A DNA stretch of 64,000 nucleotides from Erinaceus europaeus (GCF_950295315.1 NC_080177.1:85322203-85386202), one strand, 5' to 3'; shown: positions 1 to 11,790, numbered from the stretch's first letter. Program-made: numbers and translations. Notes: generated by a model from the sequence alone, not told the origin.

Positions 1-719
1 GTCAAGGAAGTGAGCAGCAAACTAGAGAACTCCATGGCTGTCAGGGGAGGATGAACAGAGTTGGTGGTGGTCTATCCGAAGGAGCTCACATAACTTGTGA
101 TCGGATACTATTTTGTTGTAATTAAAGTCACCCTAGATAATAAACTACAGAACAAGAAACAATGCAAATACCTACATTTAAAATTCAGAGGTGTAATTTA
201 TAGCAACAAAAGATAGCTGAGGTTAACAGTAGCTCATCTGAAAGAGACAAATTGTCCAATTAACTCATAATTTTCAGTTACCTGAGTTAACAGAAAGGTT
301 AGGTAAACATGATCTTGTTCTCATTTTACTGAAACAGTTCTATTCTTCAGAAATTTCGAATTAATATTTAAAGCATCATATGAATACTTATAACCATACC
401 TATGGTGACTTTCTAGCATTTTAGAAATTGAAATTTAAGACTTATTCAATATAAGTGTTAACACCTCTTACATAAGCTTATAAGATTATTCCATGTAACA
501 CCTGTCACATGTCTAATGATGAGGGTTTTTAAAAAGTTCAAAGATTGTCACGTTGATGCCTATGCTGTCAAAGTAAAACACATACCTTAATTTCACAGAT
601 CTGAAACTTAACTTGGAACAGTTTTGTATAGAGTGATACTGATTTTAAGAAAGGAAATTATTCTCGAATTCATGCAAAGAAATTATCAGTGCACACCAAC
701 AAGTCAAAATCCACACTCA
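1..719. other. MDGA2 intron, unique AT-rich sequence
   Basis: I see no recognisable repeat or exon here. It would be intron downstream of the exon whose end is amplified at 722-1300. Confidence 0.6.
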
Positions 720-721
720 CA

Positions 722-1300
722 CACACTCACTGCGCACACATCTCACCTGTCTGATGCCCAGGCGGTAGACACACTCACACTCACGGGCACACGTCTCACC
801 TGTCTGATGCCCAGGCGGTAGGCACACTCACACTCACACTCACGGGCACGTGTCTCACCTGTCTGATGCCCAGGCGGTAGGCACACTCACGGGCACGTGT
901 CTCACCTGTCTGATGCCCAGGCAGTAGGCACACTCACACTCACTCACACTCACACTCACGGGCACGCGTCTCACCTGTCTGATGCCCAGGCGGTAGGCAC
1001 ACTCACACTCACGGGCACGCATCTCACCTGTCTGATGCCCAGGCGGTAGGCACACTTACACTCACACTCACGGGCACACGTCTCACCTGTCTGATGCCCA
1101 GGCGGTAGGCACACTCACACTCATGGGCACGTGTCTCACCTGTCTGATGCCCAGGCGGTAGGCACACTCACGGGCACGTGTCTCACCTGTCTGATGCCCA
1201 GGCGGTAGGCACACTCATACTCACACTCACGGGCACACGTTTCACCTGTCTGATGCCCAGGCGGTAGGCACACTTACACTCACACTCACACTCACGGGCA
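722..1300 (-). repeat. MDGA2: Minisatellite made from an MDGA2 exon end plus its 5' splice site
   Basis: Ten copies of a 47-69 bp unit are visible; the core CTGATGCCC starts at 751, 804, 863, 910, 979, 1032, 1091, 1144, 1191 and 1250. On the minus strand most units read AYRLGIRQ in one frame, then CAG|GTGAGA, then CACGTGCCC and a run of GTGAGTGTGAGTG. MDGA2 as I recall it reads IVAYRLGIRQAGQQ; MDGA1 differs here (NYRLSIRQ). Homology stops exactly where the GT begins, as expected at an exon-intron junction. Copy 1250 has GTGAAA; the one at 910 carries a Cys codon for Arg. Unit lengths vary mainly by 6 bp through the CACACT part. The array runs into the N gap, so its true size is unknown. Confidence 0.85.
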
Positions 1301-1500
1301 NNNNNNNNNNNNNNNNNNNNNNNNNNNNNNNNNNNNNNNNNNNNNNNNNNNNNNNNNNNNNNNNNNNNNNNNNNNNNNNNNNNNNNNNNNNNNNNNNNNN
1401 NNNNNNNNNNNNNNNNNNNNNNNNNNNNNNNNNNNNNNNNNNNNNNNNNNNNNNNNNNNNNNNNNNNNNNNNNNNNNNNNNNNNNNNNNNNNNNNNNNNN
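1301..1500. other. Assembly gap (200 N)
   Basis: Exactly 200 N directly abut the minisatellite. The rest of the array and the body of the MDGA2 exon ending in RLGIRQ are likely to be here: I did not find that exon by eye between 1501 and 25466. The round size suggests a placeholder length. Confidence 0.95.
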
Positions 1501-1712
1501 CTAGTCCCTCTCTCCACCATCACATTACTTCCAACAGGAACGTCAGCACAAGCCCTCCTGGGACTATACTAGGTTATTTTTGTCCTGACATGAGAGCAGC
1601 CTAGAATGTTCTGGATCATATTGATGGGGTAAATAGCATTTATAGATCTTCCTGAAGTTTTCGAGCAACTTTCTGCCCTAATCCTGCTTCCTAATTCTTT
1701 ATTTTTATTTTT

Positions 1713-1842
1713 ATTTTTTAACCAGAGCACTGCTCAGCTCTGGTTTATGGTGGTGCAGGGGGATTGAATCTGGGACTTTGGAGCCTCAGGCATGAGAGTC
1801 TGTTTGCATACCCATTATGCTGCCTACCCTCCACCCCTGCTT
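1713..1842 (-). repeat. SINE-C copy
   Basis: It begins with the reverse of the tail (ACCAGAGCACTGCTCAGCTC) and ends with the reversed tRNA-like head CATACCCATTATGCTG. The B-box-like part is diverged (GGATTGAATCTGGG), so this is an old copy. Confidence 0.7.
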
Positions 1843-1899
1843 CTTGATTCTGCTCCCAACTCTGACACCATCTTCTAAAGCAATATTTCTAGTCTACAC

Positions 1900-2274
1900 A
1901 CATGGTAAATATCGAGCTCAAGCAGAGACGGCTAAGACAGGCTCCTAGGACCATTCCTAAAATACACCTCCTAGCTTCCTTCTTCCCTAACGTCCCTAGT
2001 TTCATCTGCTCTGCTACCACTTTATGCTTCCTGTTTATTTTGTCCTGTTTTGAATCTCACTGCATTTCAGCCACCAAGTTGCAAGTGCTTTTGTGATTCC
2101 ATCCTGATCTCACCTGTGTGTCCTGGAACCTCCCCTCCCCAGAGCCCTGCCCCACTATGGAAAGACAGAAACAGGCTGGGGTTGTGGGTCCACGTGCCAA
2201 CACCCATGTCCAGTGGAGAAGCAATGACAGAAGCCAGAACTCCCACCTTCTGCTCCCCATAAAGAATTTGGGTC
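1900..2274 (+). repeat. Family D-old retroposon, 5' part
   Basis: This matches the copy at 24690-25262 (TTTCATCTGCTCT, TTTGTCCTG, AGCCACCAA, GTGTCCTGGA, CCCATAAAGA). It is split by a younger D element; its 3' tail resumes at 3057. The short open frames in it are shared by other D copies and are not a host gene. Confidence 0.7.
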
Positions 2275-3042
2275 AGATCTACAGGGATACAGAGGTCACA
2301 TAGGTTCCTAAGCTGAATATGGGCCCCAGATGAGATCAAACCTGATCAAATCTGGGGTTTACAGTGAACAATATTTATACACCTTTCCCATATTAGGGAG
2401 CTACTTTCTTCCCTGATCCAGCTTTCTGGTCCTTTTGCCAGCCATGACATCACCTCCCCAGACAATAACTTAGATCCACCTGCATATCAGGTTTCAGGCT
2501 CAGGGAAAAAACAAACAACAAAAATAAGCGAGTATAGTCCCAGGCCCTTTGGAATATAACTAAAATATGCCTACTAGCTATCTACAAAATGGAGACCCCC
2601 CCCCCCTCCAATGCTTCATCTGTACTATTCCAGCCTTTGGGTTTATGATTAGTCAACAACATGTTTGGCTTTGTATGTTAACTCTCTTTTCAGCCACCAG
2701 GTTCCAGACGCCAGCATGATGCCAACCAGACTTCCCTGGACAGACAACCCCACCAATGTGTCCTGGAGCTCCGCTTCCCCAAACAGGCTGGGAGTATGGA
2801 CCCACCTGTCAACGCCCATGTTCAGCGGGGAAGCAATTACAGACGCCAGACCTTCCAGCTTCTGCATCCCACAGTGACCCTGGGTCCATACACCCAGAGG
2901 GATAAAGAATAGGAAAGCTGTCAGGGGAGGGGAGGGGGTATACAGTTCTGGTGGTGGGAACTATGTGGAGTTGTACCCCTCTCATCCTATGGTTTTGTCA
3001 GTGTTTCCTTTTTATAAATAAAATAATAATAATAATAATAAT
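2275..3042 (+). mobile_element. Family D retroposon, long copy nested in D-old
   Basis: The insertion is flanked by a 16-bp duplication, ATAAAGAATTTGGGTC, at 2259-2274 and 3041-3056. This defines a unit of about 768 bp. It begins AGATCTACAGGGATACAG, includes TTTACAGTGAACAATATTTA near the 5' side and GTGTCCTGGAGC in the middle, and ends in a (TAA)n tail after TTTTTATAAATAAAA. The tail and the variable-length duplication indicate target-primed reverse transcription, probably by L1 enzymes. Confidence 0.75.
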
Positions 3043-3056
3043 AAAGAATTTGGGTC

Positions 3057-3235
3057 CATACTCCCAGAGGGATAAAGAATAGGGAAGCTTCCAATGGAGG
3101 GTAACAGACACTGAACCCTGACAGAAGGAACTGTGTGGAGTTATGTCCTTATTACAATTATTATACCCCTTACAAACTTGTAAATCAATATTAAATTATT
3201 AATATAAATAAATTCTTTAAAATAAACCAATAAAA
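3057..3235 (+). repeat. Family D-old retroposon, 3' tail
   Basis: It continues the element interrupted at 2274 (CATACTCCCAGAGGGATAAA, then AAGCTTCCAATGGAGGG) and ends in an A/T-rich region with AATAAA motifs. Confidence 0.65.
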
Positions 3236-3757
3236 TAAAAGAGGAAGGTAGGAAGGCAGGCATGCAGGTAGTAAGGAAATATGGTCACTGGGAGTGGTGG
3301 ACCTTGGTGCTGGCCCTGAGCCCCAGTGGCAAGTCTGGTGGCAATAAAAAAAAAATCAGGTCATCAGAACAATATTACAATCAAGTTTATGTTCTTGAAT
3401 GCACACTTGACATAAAAAGTGTAAAACATGTCTCTACATAAATGTAATAACAAGCACTGAATAAAAATGTGGTGGGATTTATGCTAATTCTTTTATACAA
3501 GGAAGCCTTGTCCACTCACATATTTTCTCTCTAACATTTCCGGTTCTTCTTTTAAATAATCTATTGCTTATTACTATTATATTTTATCTGATAACATCTA
3601 TCAATACTTATTATTACCATCATCTCACACCACTAAAAGCTTTATAACTTGATGTTTGTTGAAAAAAATCATCAGAAAACTGACCAAGTTTCTCTTGCCA
3701 CGCTAGTGGGTATGTCAATGATGAAAGTTCTTAAAACTACAGTTTTATCTCCTTAAG
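3236..3757. other. Intron, no clear feature
   Basis: The first 110 bases resemble a worn SINE tail (AGGAAGGTAGGAAGG, GTGGCAATAAAAAAAAA). The rest is AT-rich and unassigned. Confidence 0.4.
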
Positions 3758-3773
3758 CTGAGATATTTTTTCT

Positions 3774-3940
3774 TTTTAAAAATATTTTCTTTATTTTATT
3801 TTTGAGAGAGATGGAGCGAGAGAGAAACACCAGAGCACTTCTCAGCTCTGGCCTATGGTGGTACAGGGGATTGAACCTGGGACCTTGGAGCCTCAGGCAT
3901 GAGAGTCTTTTGGCATAACCATTATGCTATCTACCCCAGC
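3774..3940 (-). repeat. SINE-C copy with target duplication
   Basis: It is bounded by CTGAGATATTTTTTCT at 3758-3773 and 3941-3956, a perfect 16-bp duplication. Reversed, the head contains GGTTCAATCCCCTG (B box) and GATAGCATAATGGTTATGCC. Confidence 0.85.
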
Positions 3941-3956
3941 CTGAGATATTTTTTCT

Positions 3957-5219
3957 ATTGTGATTTCTTCTGCTTCCCCAGTCTTCTCACCTTTCAGTAC
4001 CCACATCATGACTAACATTCCCCTCCTCGACTCTCACTTTATTGATAATTATCTCCACCACCACATTTGACTTTTAATTAAGCATATTATGTCATACCAA
4101 TACATTGAAATTACTTGAATATATTTTTCAGAAGATCACTTGTTCTTTTTCTGAGAAGTCAGGTTTACACTTAAAAGAATCAGTCTATCAAAGGGGCTAG
4201 TCAAGCAATGTAAAGTAAATGGCAGTAACTGTTATTTGAAATTGTCCAAATGTTACAATTCTCTTGTTACAAAGCTACTTATTCATTTCAAACAAGAAGA
4301 ATGGTGGTACCATAGATGATATCTCTAAATCAAACCTTTCAAAATTTAACTCCAGTCATGAAATAAAAGGTAACACTATGGATCAAGAATACCCTTTGTC
4401 ATGTGCGTCTGTGGTTTTAGTTAGTCCATCCATCGTAGGAGAATGTTATGCAAAGGGATATTACAAAGGGAATATTACCATAAAGTTAAGGAGGATCTAA
4501 ATGCCAGTTGACAACCCTCCTGATGAGGTTTATTGAGGGCACTTTAATATATTTAATTAAGAAAAATAATGTTAATGAGATACTTTGCAATTAGCTTCCT
4601 TCCTTCTTGAAGCTGTCTGAGGTGGTTGTGATCTATTAGGTTTCAATAATTTTTTTTCTCTGGAGAAGTTAAGTGGCTAAACTGTCTAAATTAAGCTATT
4701 TTTACTTCAGTATTCAAAATGTGAAATGAACAAGGCAGCTCAGTTTTAGAAACTCTCCTAAAATCACCTTTGTGTGTTAGTAATCTAGTCTTACCTTAGC
4801 ATCTTCACAGCACGGGCCATTAAAATAAGACCAACATTAAGATTTCTCTACAGCTGACTTAATAAGAGACAGAAACTAAAAAAGAAAAAAAAAAAAAAAA
4901 AAAAAAGCTGGTTGAATGCAAAGCCTTAAATTGGCCGAGATTCTGATTCTCTGCATGGCTCACCAGGAAACCCCACTTTGACTGAAGTAGGAAGGTACTC
5001 AGTGCAGTTCATAGCGGTCACAGGAGTTGGTGGTTCAGCTTAGTGGGGTAAGAAGGTTTGTTCACCAAACTAGAGACTGGCTGAATCGCTCCTGCCTGAG
5101 TCGGGTGAGATGGATTCCACGTCTCCCACTGTGAAAATAGCCCGCGTTTAGGGTCATTCCAAAAGACTTCATTCAGGACAGTATCTACCATGAAAATACC
5201 TCCTACTGGCACAACAATA
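3957..5219. other. Intron, no assignable gene
   Basis: This stretch is unique-looking and AT-rich. A 22-base A run near 4883 may be an old retroposon tail. A 78-codon open frame at 4264-4500 has no recognisable domain. Confidence 0.5.
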
Positions 5220-5699
5220 AAATGCCATTAAATCCAGAAAGGAAGAAATGGCAGAAACTCCGAGTGATGAGCCAGACACAGATCAAAGACAGAAAACGCA
5301 TTCTGTCACTTTGAAACCGCTTCCAGAAACTAAAGGCTCAAGAACCCGGTGATCCTTTTACCAAAGAGTTACAGAATACAGAAAAGAAAAACAAAACAAA
5401 TAAATAAGAAACTCCAAACAGAACTGCAGGCCTAAAGGAAGATTTGAATACAGTTCAGACTGAGGTAAGAGGCCTCAGAAGTAGACTCAGCCAGGAGAGG
5501 AGAGAATAGAGACACCAGAAGACACAACCACCACACTCTCCAAGAACAGAAAATTCTAGGCGATTAAAGGTTTACGAAAAATGAAGCACTTCTCAACAAA
5601 ATGGCAGACTCCATCAGAGAGAGGACCATCAGAGTTACTGACATGCCACTGAGAGTGGGAGAGAGGTAGTAGAGAACATATTCAAATACATCTTAGCAG

Positions 5700-5956
5700 G
5701 ATTTAAAAAAATATTTATTTGTTCCCTTTTTGTTTACCTAGTTGTTTTATTATTGTAGTTATTATTGTTGTCATTGTTGGTGTTGGATAGGACAGAGAGA
5801 AATGGAGAGAAAGATAGACACCTGCAGACCTGCTTCATCGCCTGTGAAGCGACTTCCCTGCAGGTGGGGAGCCGGGGGCTCGAACCAGGATCCTAATGCC
5901 GGTCCTTGTGCTTTGTGCCACCTGCGCTTAACCTGCTGTGCCACTGCCCGACTCCC
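5700..5956 (-). repeat. SINE-A copy in L1
   Basis: Flanked by CATCTTAGCAG at 5689-5699 and 5957-5967. Reversed, it carries a complete tRNA-like head and the CAACAA-type tail. The 118-codon open frame across it is fortuitous. Confidence 0.88.
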
Positions 5957-8900
5957 CATCTTAGCAGACTATTCTCCTTATTTGAGCAATGTTCAAAATA
6001 CAGAAATCCAAGAAGATGAATGCACATCTAAATTTTTTAATGCAAAATGGCACAAACCAAGACACATCACTGTAAAACTATCCAAAATGAGGGACTAGGA
6101 AAACTAACACAAAACAAGATATAGCACAAATACAAATAGGAATTTTATATACAGTAATCAAAACTATCATAGAAAACCATCCACATAAAATAACAAGCAG
6201 AACCTAACAGGAAGAGCCAAAAATAACTTAAGACAACCTCGAAACAAAAATAGCTATAAACAGACAACTTTTATCAATAATCACCCTAAATGTGAATGGC
6301 CTACACTCACCAGGCAAAAGATTCAGAATGAGTGAATAGAGTAAGAAGACCCATCTATTCTGTGTCAGGAAACAGGCATCTAAAAGAAAGACAAACAGAA
6401 GCTCTGGGTAACAGGCTGGAACAAGGTATTCTAAGCCAATGAAGCAAACACCAGAACAGGAACAACTATTCCAATATCAGCTAAACTAGACTTTCAGATG
6501 CAAAAAAGTGAAGGAACAGACATGAACACTGCCTGTTGGTCAGAGGATCAATCCCACAAGAAGGCGTAACCATCATCAGTATGTATACCCACTATGCATG
6601 CACCCAAATATGTAAAAGGCTCCTTGCTGGCCTTCAGGGAGACACGTACAGCAGCACAGAGGTAATCAGAAAACTCAACACGCCACTGATGGCAAGAGCT
6701 AAAGGACAAAACCTGAACAAGTAAATAAAGGCCTTAAGTGAAGTCAGAGATGGGAAGAGCTTAACAGACTCATTCAGAACTTTTAATCCCCCGTCAAAAT
6801 CATATACATTCTACTCAAGAGCACATGGGTCACCCTCAAGGACCGACCGCGTATCCATACACAATGGCAGCCCTAATAGGTCTGTAAAATATTGAAATCC
6901 TAAAAAGGATCTTTTCTGGCCATGAGGTGGTGAATTAGAAATCAACCACAAAAAAGAAATAGAGCAATAAAGCCAACGCATGCCGACTGAATAATACTCT
7001 AATGAGTGGCAGCTGGGTCACTGCAGAAATCCAAAGGGAAACTGAAAATTGCCTGGAGAACAGAGACAGTGAAGAGCAGAACTCCCAGACCCTGTGGGGT
7101 GCAGCAAACGCTGTCCTGCAGAGAAGTTTATAGCGATGAGGCCCACAGTAACAAGCAGCAAGGGCCTCAAGTTAGCTACTTCCTATCACAACTGAGCCAC
7201 CCAGAAAAGGAGAAACCAAAAGAGAGACCAAAAAGTCAGCAGGAAAAAGAATATAGTCAAAACCAGAGCAGAAATTAATGAAATAGAATCCAGAGAGATG
7301 ATCCAGAAAATTCTTGATTAATGAAACCAAGAGCTGGTTCTTGGAAAGGATAAATGAAATACATAAATCACTGGCTAGACTCACAAAAAGGAAAAGAAAG
7401 AAAGTTATCATAAAATCAATCAGGAACTAGACAGATGAAATTACAACTAAAGAGAGATACAAAAAATCATCCATGAATATTATGAATATCTCTATGGAAA
7501 TAAACTGGACAATCTACATGAAGTGGATGTATTTTTAAAATCCTATCACCTGCCCAAGAGGAAGTGGATAGCTTAAACAAGTCTATCACTAGTTTAAAAT
7601 GAAATCAGTCATCAAAAATCTTCCCAAATAGAAGCTCTGGCTCAGATAGCTCTACTAATAAATGCTATAAGACTTTCAAAAAATAATCAACACCTATTCT
7701 CCTCAATATTCCAGAAAACTGTTGGAAGGGTAAACACTATCAAACACATTCTGTGAGGAGAATGTCACTTTGCTCCCCAAAGCTGGAAGGGACTTTACCA
7801 GAAAACTACAGACCTACATCCAAGATTTATTGATGCAAAGATCCTGAACAAGATCTTGACAAATGGAATCCAAGAACATGTCAAGAGAATTGACCAAGAG
7901 TGATTCATCCCTGAGAAACAGGGCATGGTTGAACACCTGCAAATCAGTCGATGCAATTCATCGTATCAGCAAAATAAAAGTCATATCAACTGACACTGAA
8001 AAGGCATTTGACAAGGTCCAACACCCCTTGTTGATAAAGGCCCTCCAGAAACTGAGGACAGAAGGACATTTCCTCGATGCAATAAAGACCACTTATGACA
8101 AACCCATAGCTGACATCATTCTCGATGAGGAAAAGCTGAAAGCTTTCCCCCTAAAATTGGGCATCAGACAAGGATGTTCACTATCTCCACTGCTATTCAA
8201 CAACACAGAGATATCAATGGTATACAAACTCTTGGAAAGAAGGAATCAAGTTATCACTATTTGCTGATGGCATAATAACCCAAAGAATCCTGAAGACTCC
8301 CCCCAAAACTCCACCAGGTAAACTACCCACAAAGGAGGGAAAGGGCCTTTACAATGAAAACTACAGGACATGCCTAAAAGAAAGCGTGAAGGACACACAG
8401 AAATGGAAGAACACTTCTTGTTGCTGGATTGGAAGATTAAGCATTATTAAAATGGTCCTTCTACCAAGAGCAATGCAAAATTTCAATACAATCCCTATCA
8501 AAATTCCAGTGGCATTTTTCAAGCTAATTGAACAACTTTCCCAAATATTTTTTTTTATGGATCCACAAAAGGCCATGAATTGACAAAGCAGTTCTGAGAA
8601 AAAAAGGAATACTATGGAGACATCACACTCCCCAACTTTAGTTTATGCTACAAAGTGACGGTAATCAAAACAGCATGGTACTGGAGTAACAGTGGATACT
8701 TGGATCAATGGAGCAGAACTGAAAGTCCAGAAATGAGCCCACACAGATACGACCACCTAATATATTACAATGGGGCCAGAACCATTCAGTGGGAGTAAAG
8801 AAAGTCTCTTCAACAGATATTGCTGGGAAAAGTGGACATCCACATGTGGAAAAGTGGAAATAGGCCACCACCTAACACCTCATACCAACGTCAAGTCAGA

Positions 8901-9277
8901 ATGGATTAAAGATATGGCTACTAGACCAGAAACTCTCAAATTTATAGAAGAAAATGTTGGTGTAACTTTGCAAGACATACACATCAAAGATGTATTTGGA
9001 GACTAAACCCTTGGGCATGAGAAATGAAAACAAGAGTAAATAAATGTTATTACAAGATAGACACTAACAATCTTTTACACATGGAAATCAAACTACTTAA
9101 GGATAACAAGGCAACTCAGTAAATGGGAAGATATTTTCACATCACATATCAGACAAGCAACTGATATCAAGCACTTATGCAGAATTGGTACAGATCTACA
9201 AAAGAAGCAAAAATAACCCAATAAAAAATGGGCCAAAGAACTAAACAGACAGCTTCTTTTAAAAGATATACACAGGG

Positions 9278-9553
9278 GGTTGGGCAGTAGCCCAGCGGGT
9301 TAAGCGTGCATGGTGCGAAGCGCAAAGACCAGCTTGTGGAACACGGTTCCAGTCCCGGCTCCCCACCTGCAGGCAAGTCGCTTCACAGGTGGTGAAGCAG
9401 GTCTGCAGGTGTCTGTCTATCTTTTTCTCTTCCCTGTCTTCCCCTCCTCTCTCCATTTCTCTCTCTCTTCTATCCAACAACAACAATAATAACTGTAAAA
9501 ACAATAAAACAACAAGGGCAACAAAAGGGAAAATAAATAATTAAAAAATTAGA
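9278..9553 (+). repeat. SINE-A copy in L1
   Basis: An imperfect 17-bp duplication (AAAAGATATACACAGGG versus AAAAAGATACACGCAGGG) lies at 9261-9277 and near 9553-9570. L1 ORF2 sequence resumes on the far side. Confidence 0.85.
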
Positions 9554-9842
9554 AAAAGATACACGCAGGGCCCACAGACACATGAGGAGATGCTCCACCT
9601 CACTTATCACTACAGATTCGCAAATGAGAACTACACTGAGACAGCTCCTCACACTGGGGAGAACGGCTTCCATCACTGCCAGGAAATGACAGGTGTTGGC
9701 AAGATCCTGGAGAAAAGAGAACTCTGCATCACTGATGATGGAAATGCAAATTAGTACATAATGACATAATAGTTATCATAGTAATAGACACACAGTACAT
9801 GTTACATAAACATTAGCCTCTCACTATACCCCAAATACAAAC

Positions 9843-9845
9843 ACC

Positions 9846-9884
<39 letters not shown>
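9843..9884. repeat. (CA)n microsatellite
   Basis: A nearly pure CA tract lies at the end of recognisable L1 ORF2. Confidence 0.95.
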
Positions 9885-9885
<1 letters not shown>

Positions 9886-9976
9886 AATAAGGGAAGGAGA
9901 GGAAAATAAAATTCCCTAGGGATTTCCCCATAGTTCTTTTCATTGTTATTGTCAGAAGTAAAGAAATGTGAAGCCC

Positions 9977-10228
9977 AAGAGTCGGGCGGTAGCGCAGCGG
10001 GTTAAACGCACATGGCGCAAATCTCAAGGACCGGCATAAGGATCTGGGTTCGAGCCCCGGCTCCCCATCTGCAGGGGAGTCCCTTCACAGGCTGTGAAGC
10101 AGATCTGCAGGTGTCTGTCTTTACAATGACGACATCAATAACAACAACAACAACAATAACTATAACAATAAAAGAGCAAGGGCAACAAAAGGAAATGAGT
10201 AAATAAAATAAATATTAAAAATAAGAAA
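9977..10228 (+). repeat. SINE-A copy
   Basis: It starts AGAGTCGGGCGGTAGCGCAG, keeps GGTTCGAGCCCCGG, and lacks part of the pyrimidine-rich middle before the ACAACAACAA tail. Confidence 0.85.
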
Positions 10229-10430
10229 AGTTTAAGATTTGTGAAGCCCTGGACTGGGTGGAAAAAGTAGATTGGTCATGGACAAAGTGGCCTAGCACAC
10301 ATTCTGGGGATAAATTTAATTGTACCCCTGACACAACAACTATTGTAAAAAAAAAAAAAAGGAAAGAAAAGGTCTTTGTTAATAAAATCATTTTTAAAAT
10401 AAAGCAGACAAATTTAAATGACTTTCTATT

Positions 10431-10716
10431 TTTAATTTTTTTAAAATTTTATATTTATTTATATATTTTCCCTTTTGTTGTCCTAGTTGTTGTAGTTACT
10501 ATCATTATTGTTGTTGAAGTCAACGTTGTTGGTTAGAACAGAGAGAAATGGAGAGAGGAGGGGAAGACAGAGAGGGGGAGAGAAAGACAGACACCTGCAG
10601 ACCTGCTTCACTGCCTGTGAAGTGATTCCCCTGCAGGTGGGGAGCCAGCATCCTTACACAGGACCTTGCACTTCACGCCACCTGCACTTAACCTGCTGGG
10701 CTACCACCCAACTCCC
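10431..10716 (-). repeat. SINE-A copy
   Basis: A reverse-oriented copy from the TTTTTAAAATTTTATATTTA tail to ACCACCCAACTCC. The tRNA-like head has lost the B-box block. Confidence 0.85.
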
Positions 10717-11081
10717 GACTTTAAAGACTTTAATGAAGCAACAGTTTAACACAGTTGAGTTCCTCTGACTCCTCTGGCAGCAACATAGAAAACAGAATAT
10801 TTATGCAAAGTAACTGCTGGCTCCCACCCCACAGATACATAGTTGTCTTGGGCAACAGAAAATAACTCCACACATTTACCTCAAACTATTGCGACTTAAC
10901 CAGATGACCTTTGCAATGTAAAGAATACATCTTACCAAAAGTGAAATATAAATAACATGATCCCCCCACATCAGACTTGGATTGGGATGTAATCCAAAAA
11001 GATTTTAAAGGTGATCTGAATCTAATGAAACCATTTCAAACATGACATGGTGGAGAGGGAAGTACAGAACTCTTAAAACAG
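10717..11081. other. Intron, no clear feature
   Basis: I see no repeat or exon that I can name. Confidence 0.5.
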
Positions 11082-11322
11082 AGTGGTTTAAGCTCATGTG
11101 GCGCAAAGTGCAGGGACCAGCATAAGGATCCCGGTTCAAGCCCCCGGCCCCCCACCTGCAGGGGAGTCGCTTCACAGGCGGTGAAGCAGGTCTGCAGGTG
11201 TCTGTCTTTCTCTCCCCCTCTCTGTCTCCCCCTCCTCTCTCCATTTCTCTCTGTCCTATCCAACAGCAACAACATCAATAATAACTACAGCAATTTTAAA
11301 AAAGGGGGTAAAAAAACAGAAA
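11082..11322 (+). repeat. SINE-A copy, damaged head
   Basis: It begins at GTGGTTTAAGCTCATGTGGC, so the first 20 or so bases of the head are missing or replaced. GGATCCCGGTTCAAGCC and the tail are intact. Confidence 0.8.
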
Positions 11323-11604
11323 TAAAAATATATTAGCCCATCTTTATTTCTCTTGAATATCTATCTGTATTTTATCTATTTATTTTTGTATAAAAGCACC
11401 ATGTTCTAGGCCAGAAAGAGCATTATGCTTCATGCCTGAGGCTCTGAGTTCCCAGATTCCACCCTTGACACCACCAAGAGTAACAGAATCATGCAAGGAA
11501 TCCCAGTGAAGGAAAAAACCTGGATGAAAAAGAAATCCAAGAAATACAATTGCACACCAACAAGAGCTAAGTCCAATCAACAGAGTGGTATTAAACATCC
11601 AATT

Positions 11605-11790
11605 GGGGGCTGAGGAAACAGCATAATGGTTATTCAAAAGACTTTCATGCCTGAGGCTCTGAGGTCCCAGGTTCATTCCCCAGCCCAACCATAAACCAGA
11701 GCTGAGCAGTGCTCTGGTCACTCTCTCTGTCTCTCTCTGTCTCTCTCTCTGTGTGTCTCTGTCTCTCTCTCAAATGAGACAAAATATGTA
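11605..11790 (+). repeat. SINE-C copy with a CT-rich extension
   Basis: Head GGCTGAGGAAACAGCATAATG, B-box-like GGTTCATTCCCC, then AGCTGAGCAGTGCTCTGG and a (TCTCTG)n tract. A worn second head-like piece lies at about 11420-11460. Confidence 0.75.

Larger units (their letters stand above)
5220..10345 (+). mobile_element. Degenerate L1 (LINE-1) with nested SINEs
   Basis: The 5' part resembles ORF1. From about 6100 the sequence follows L1 ORF2: an endonuclease-like region, then the reverse transcriptase region at 7960-8220 (TDTEKAFDKVQHPLL and LGIRQGCSLSPLLFN), then the 3' part to about 9790 and a probable 3' untranslated tail to 10345. Stops and frameshifts break it throughout; the longest open stretch, 7863-8267, is 134 codons. 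SINE-A copies interrupt it at 5700, 9278 and 9977. It has the opposite orientation to MDGA2. The ends are approximate. Confidence 0.8.

Noticed and set aside
722..1300. CRISPR-like array
   Set aside because: Units are contiguous with no unique spacers, the genome is mammalian, and the unit is explained by an exon-intron junction.
5018..5212. A small minus-strand gene
   Set aside because: 64 codons with no domain or splice signals, next to the L1 5' end.
7863..8267. A host gene with reverse transcriptase similarity
   Set aside because: It is the ORF2 relic of the surrounding degenerate L1.
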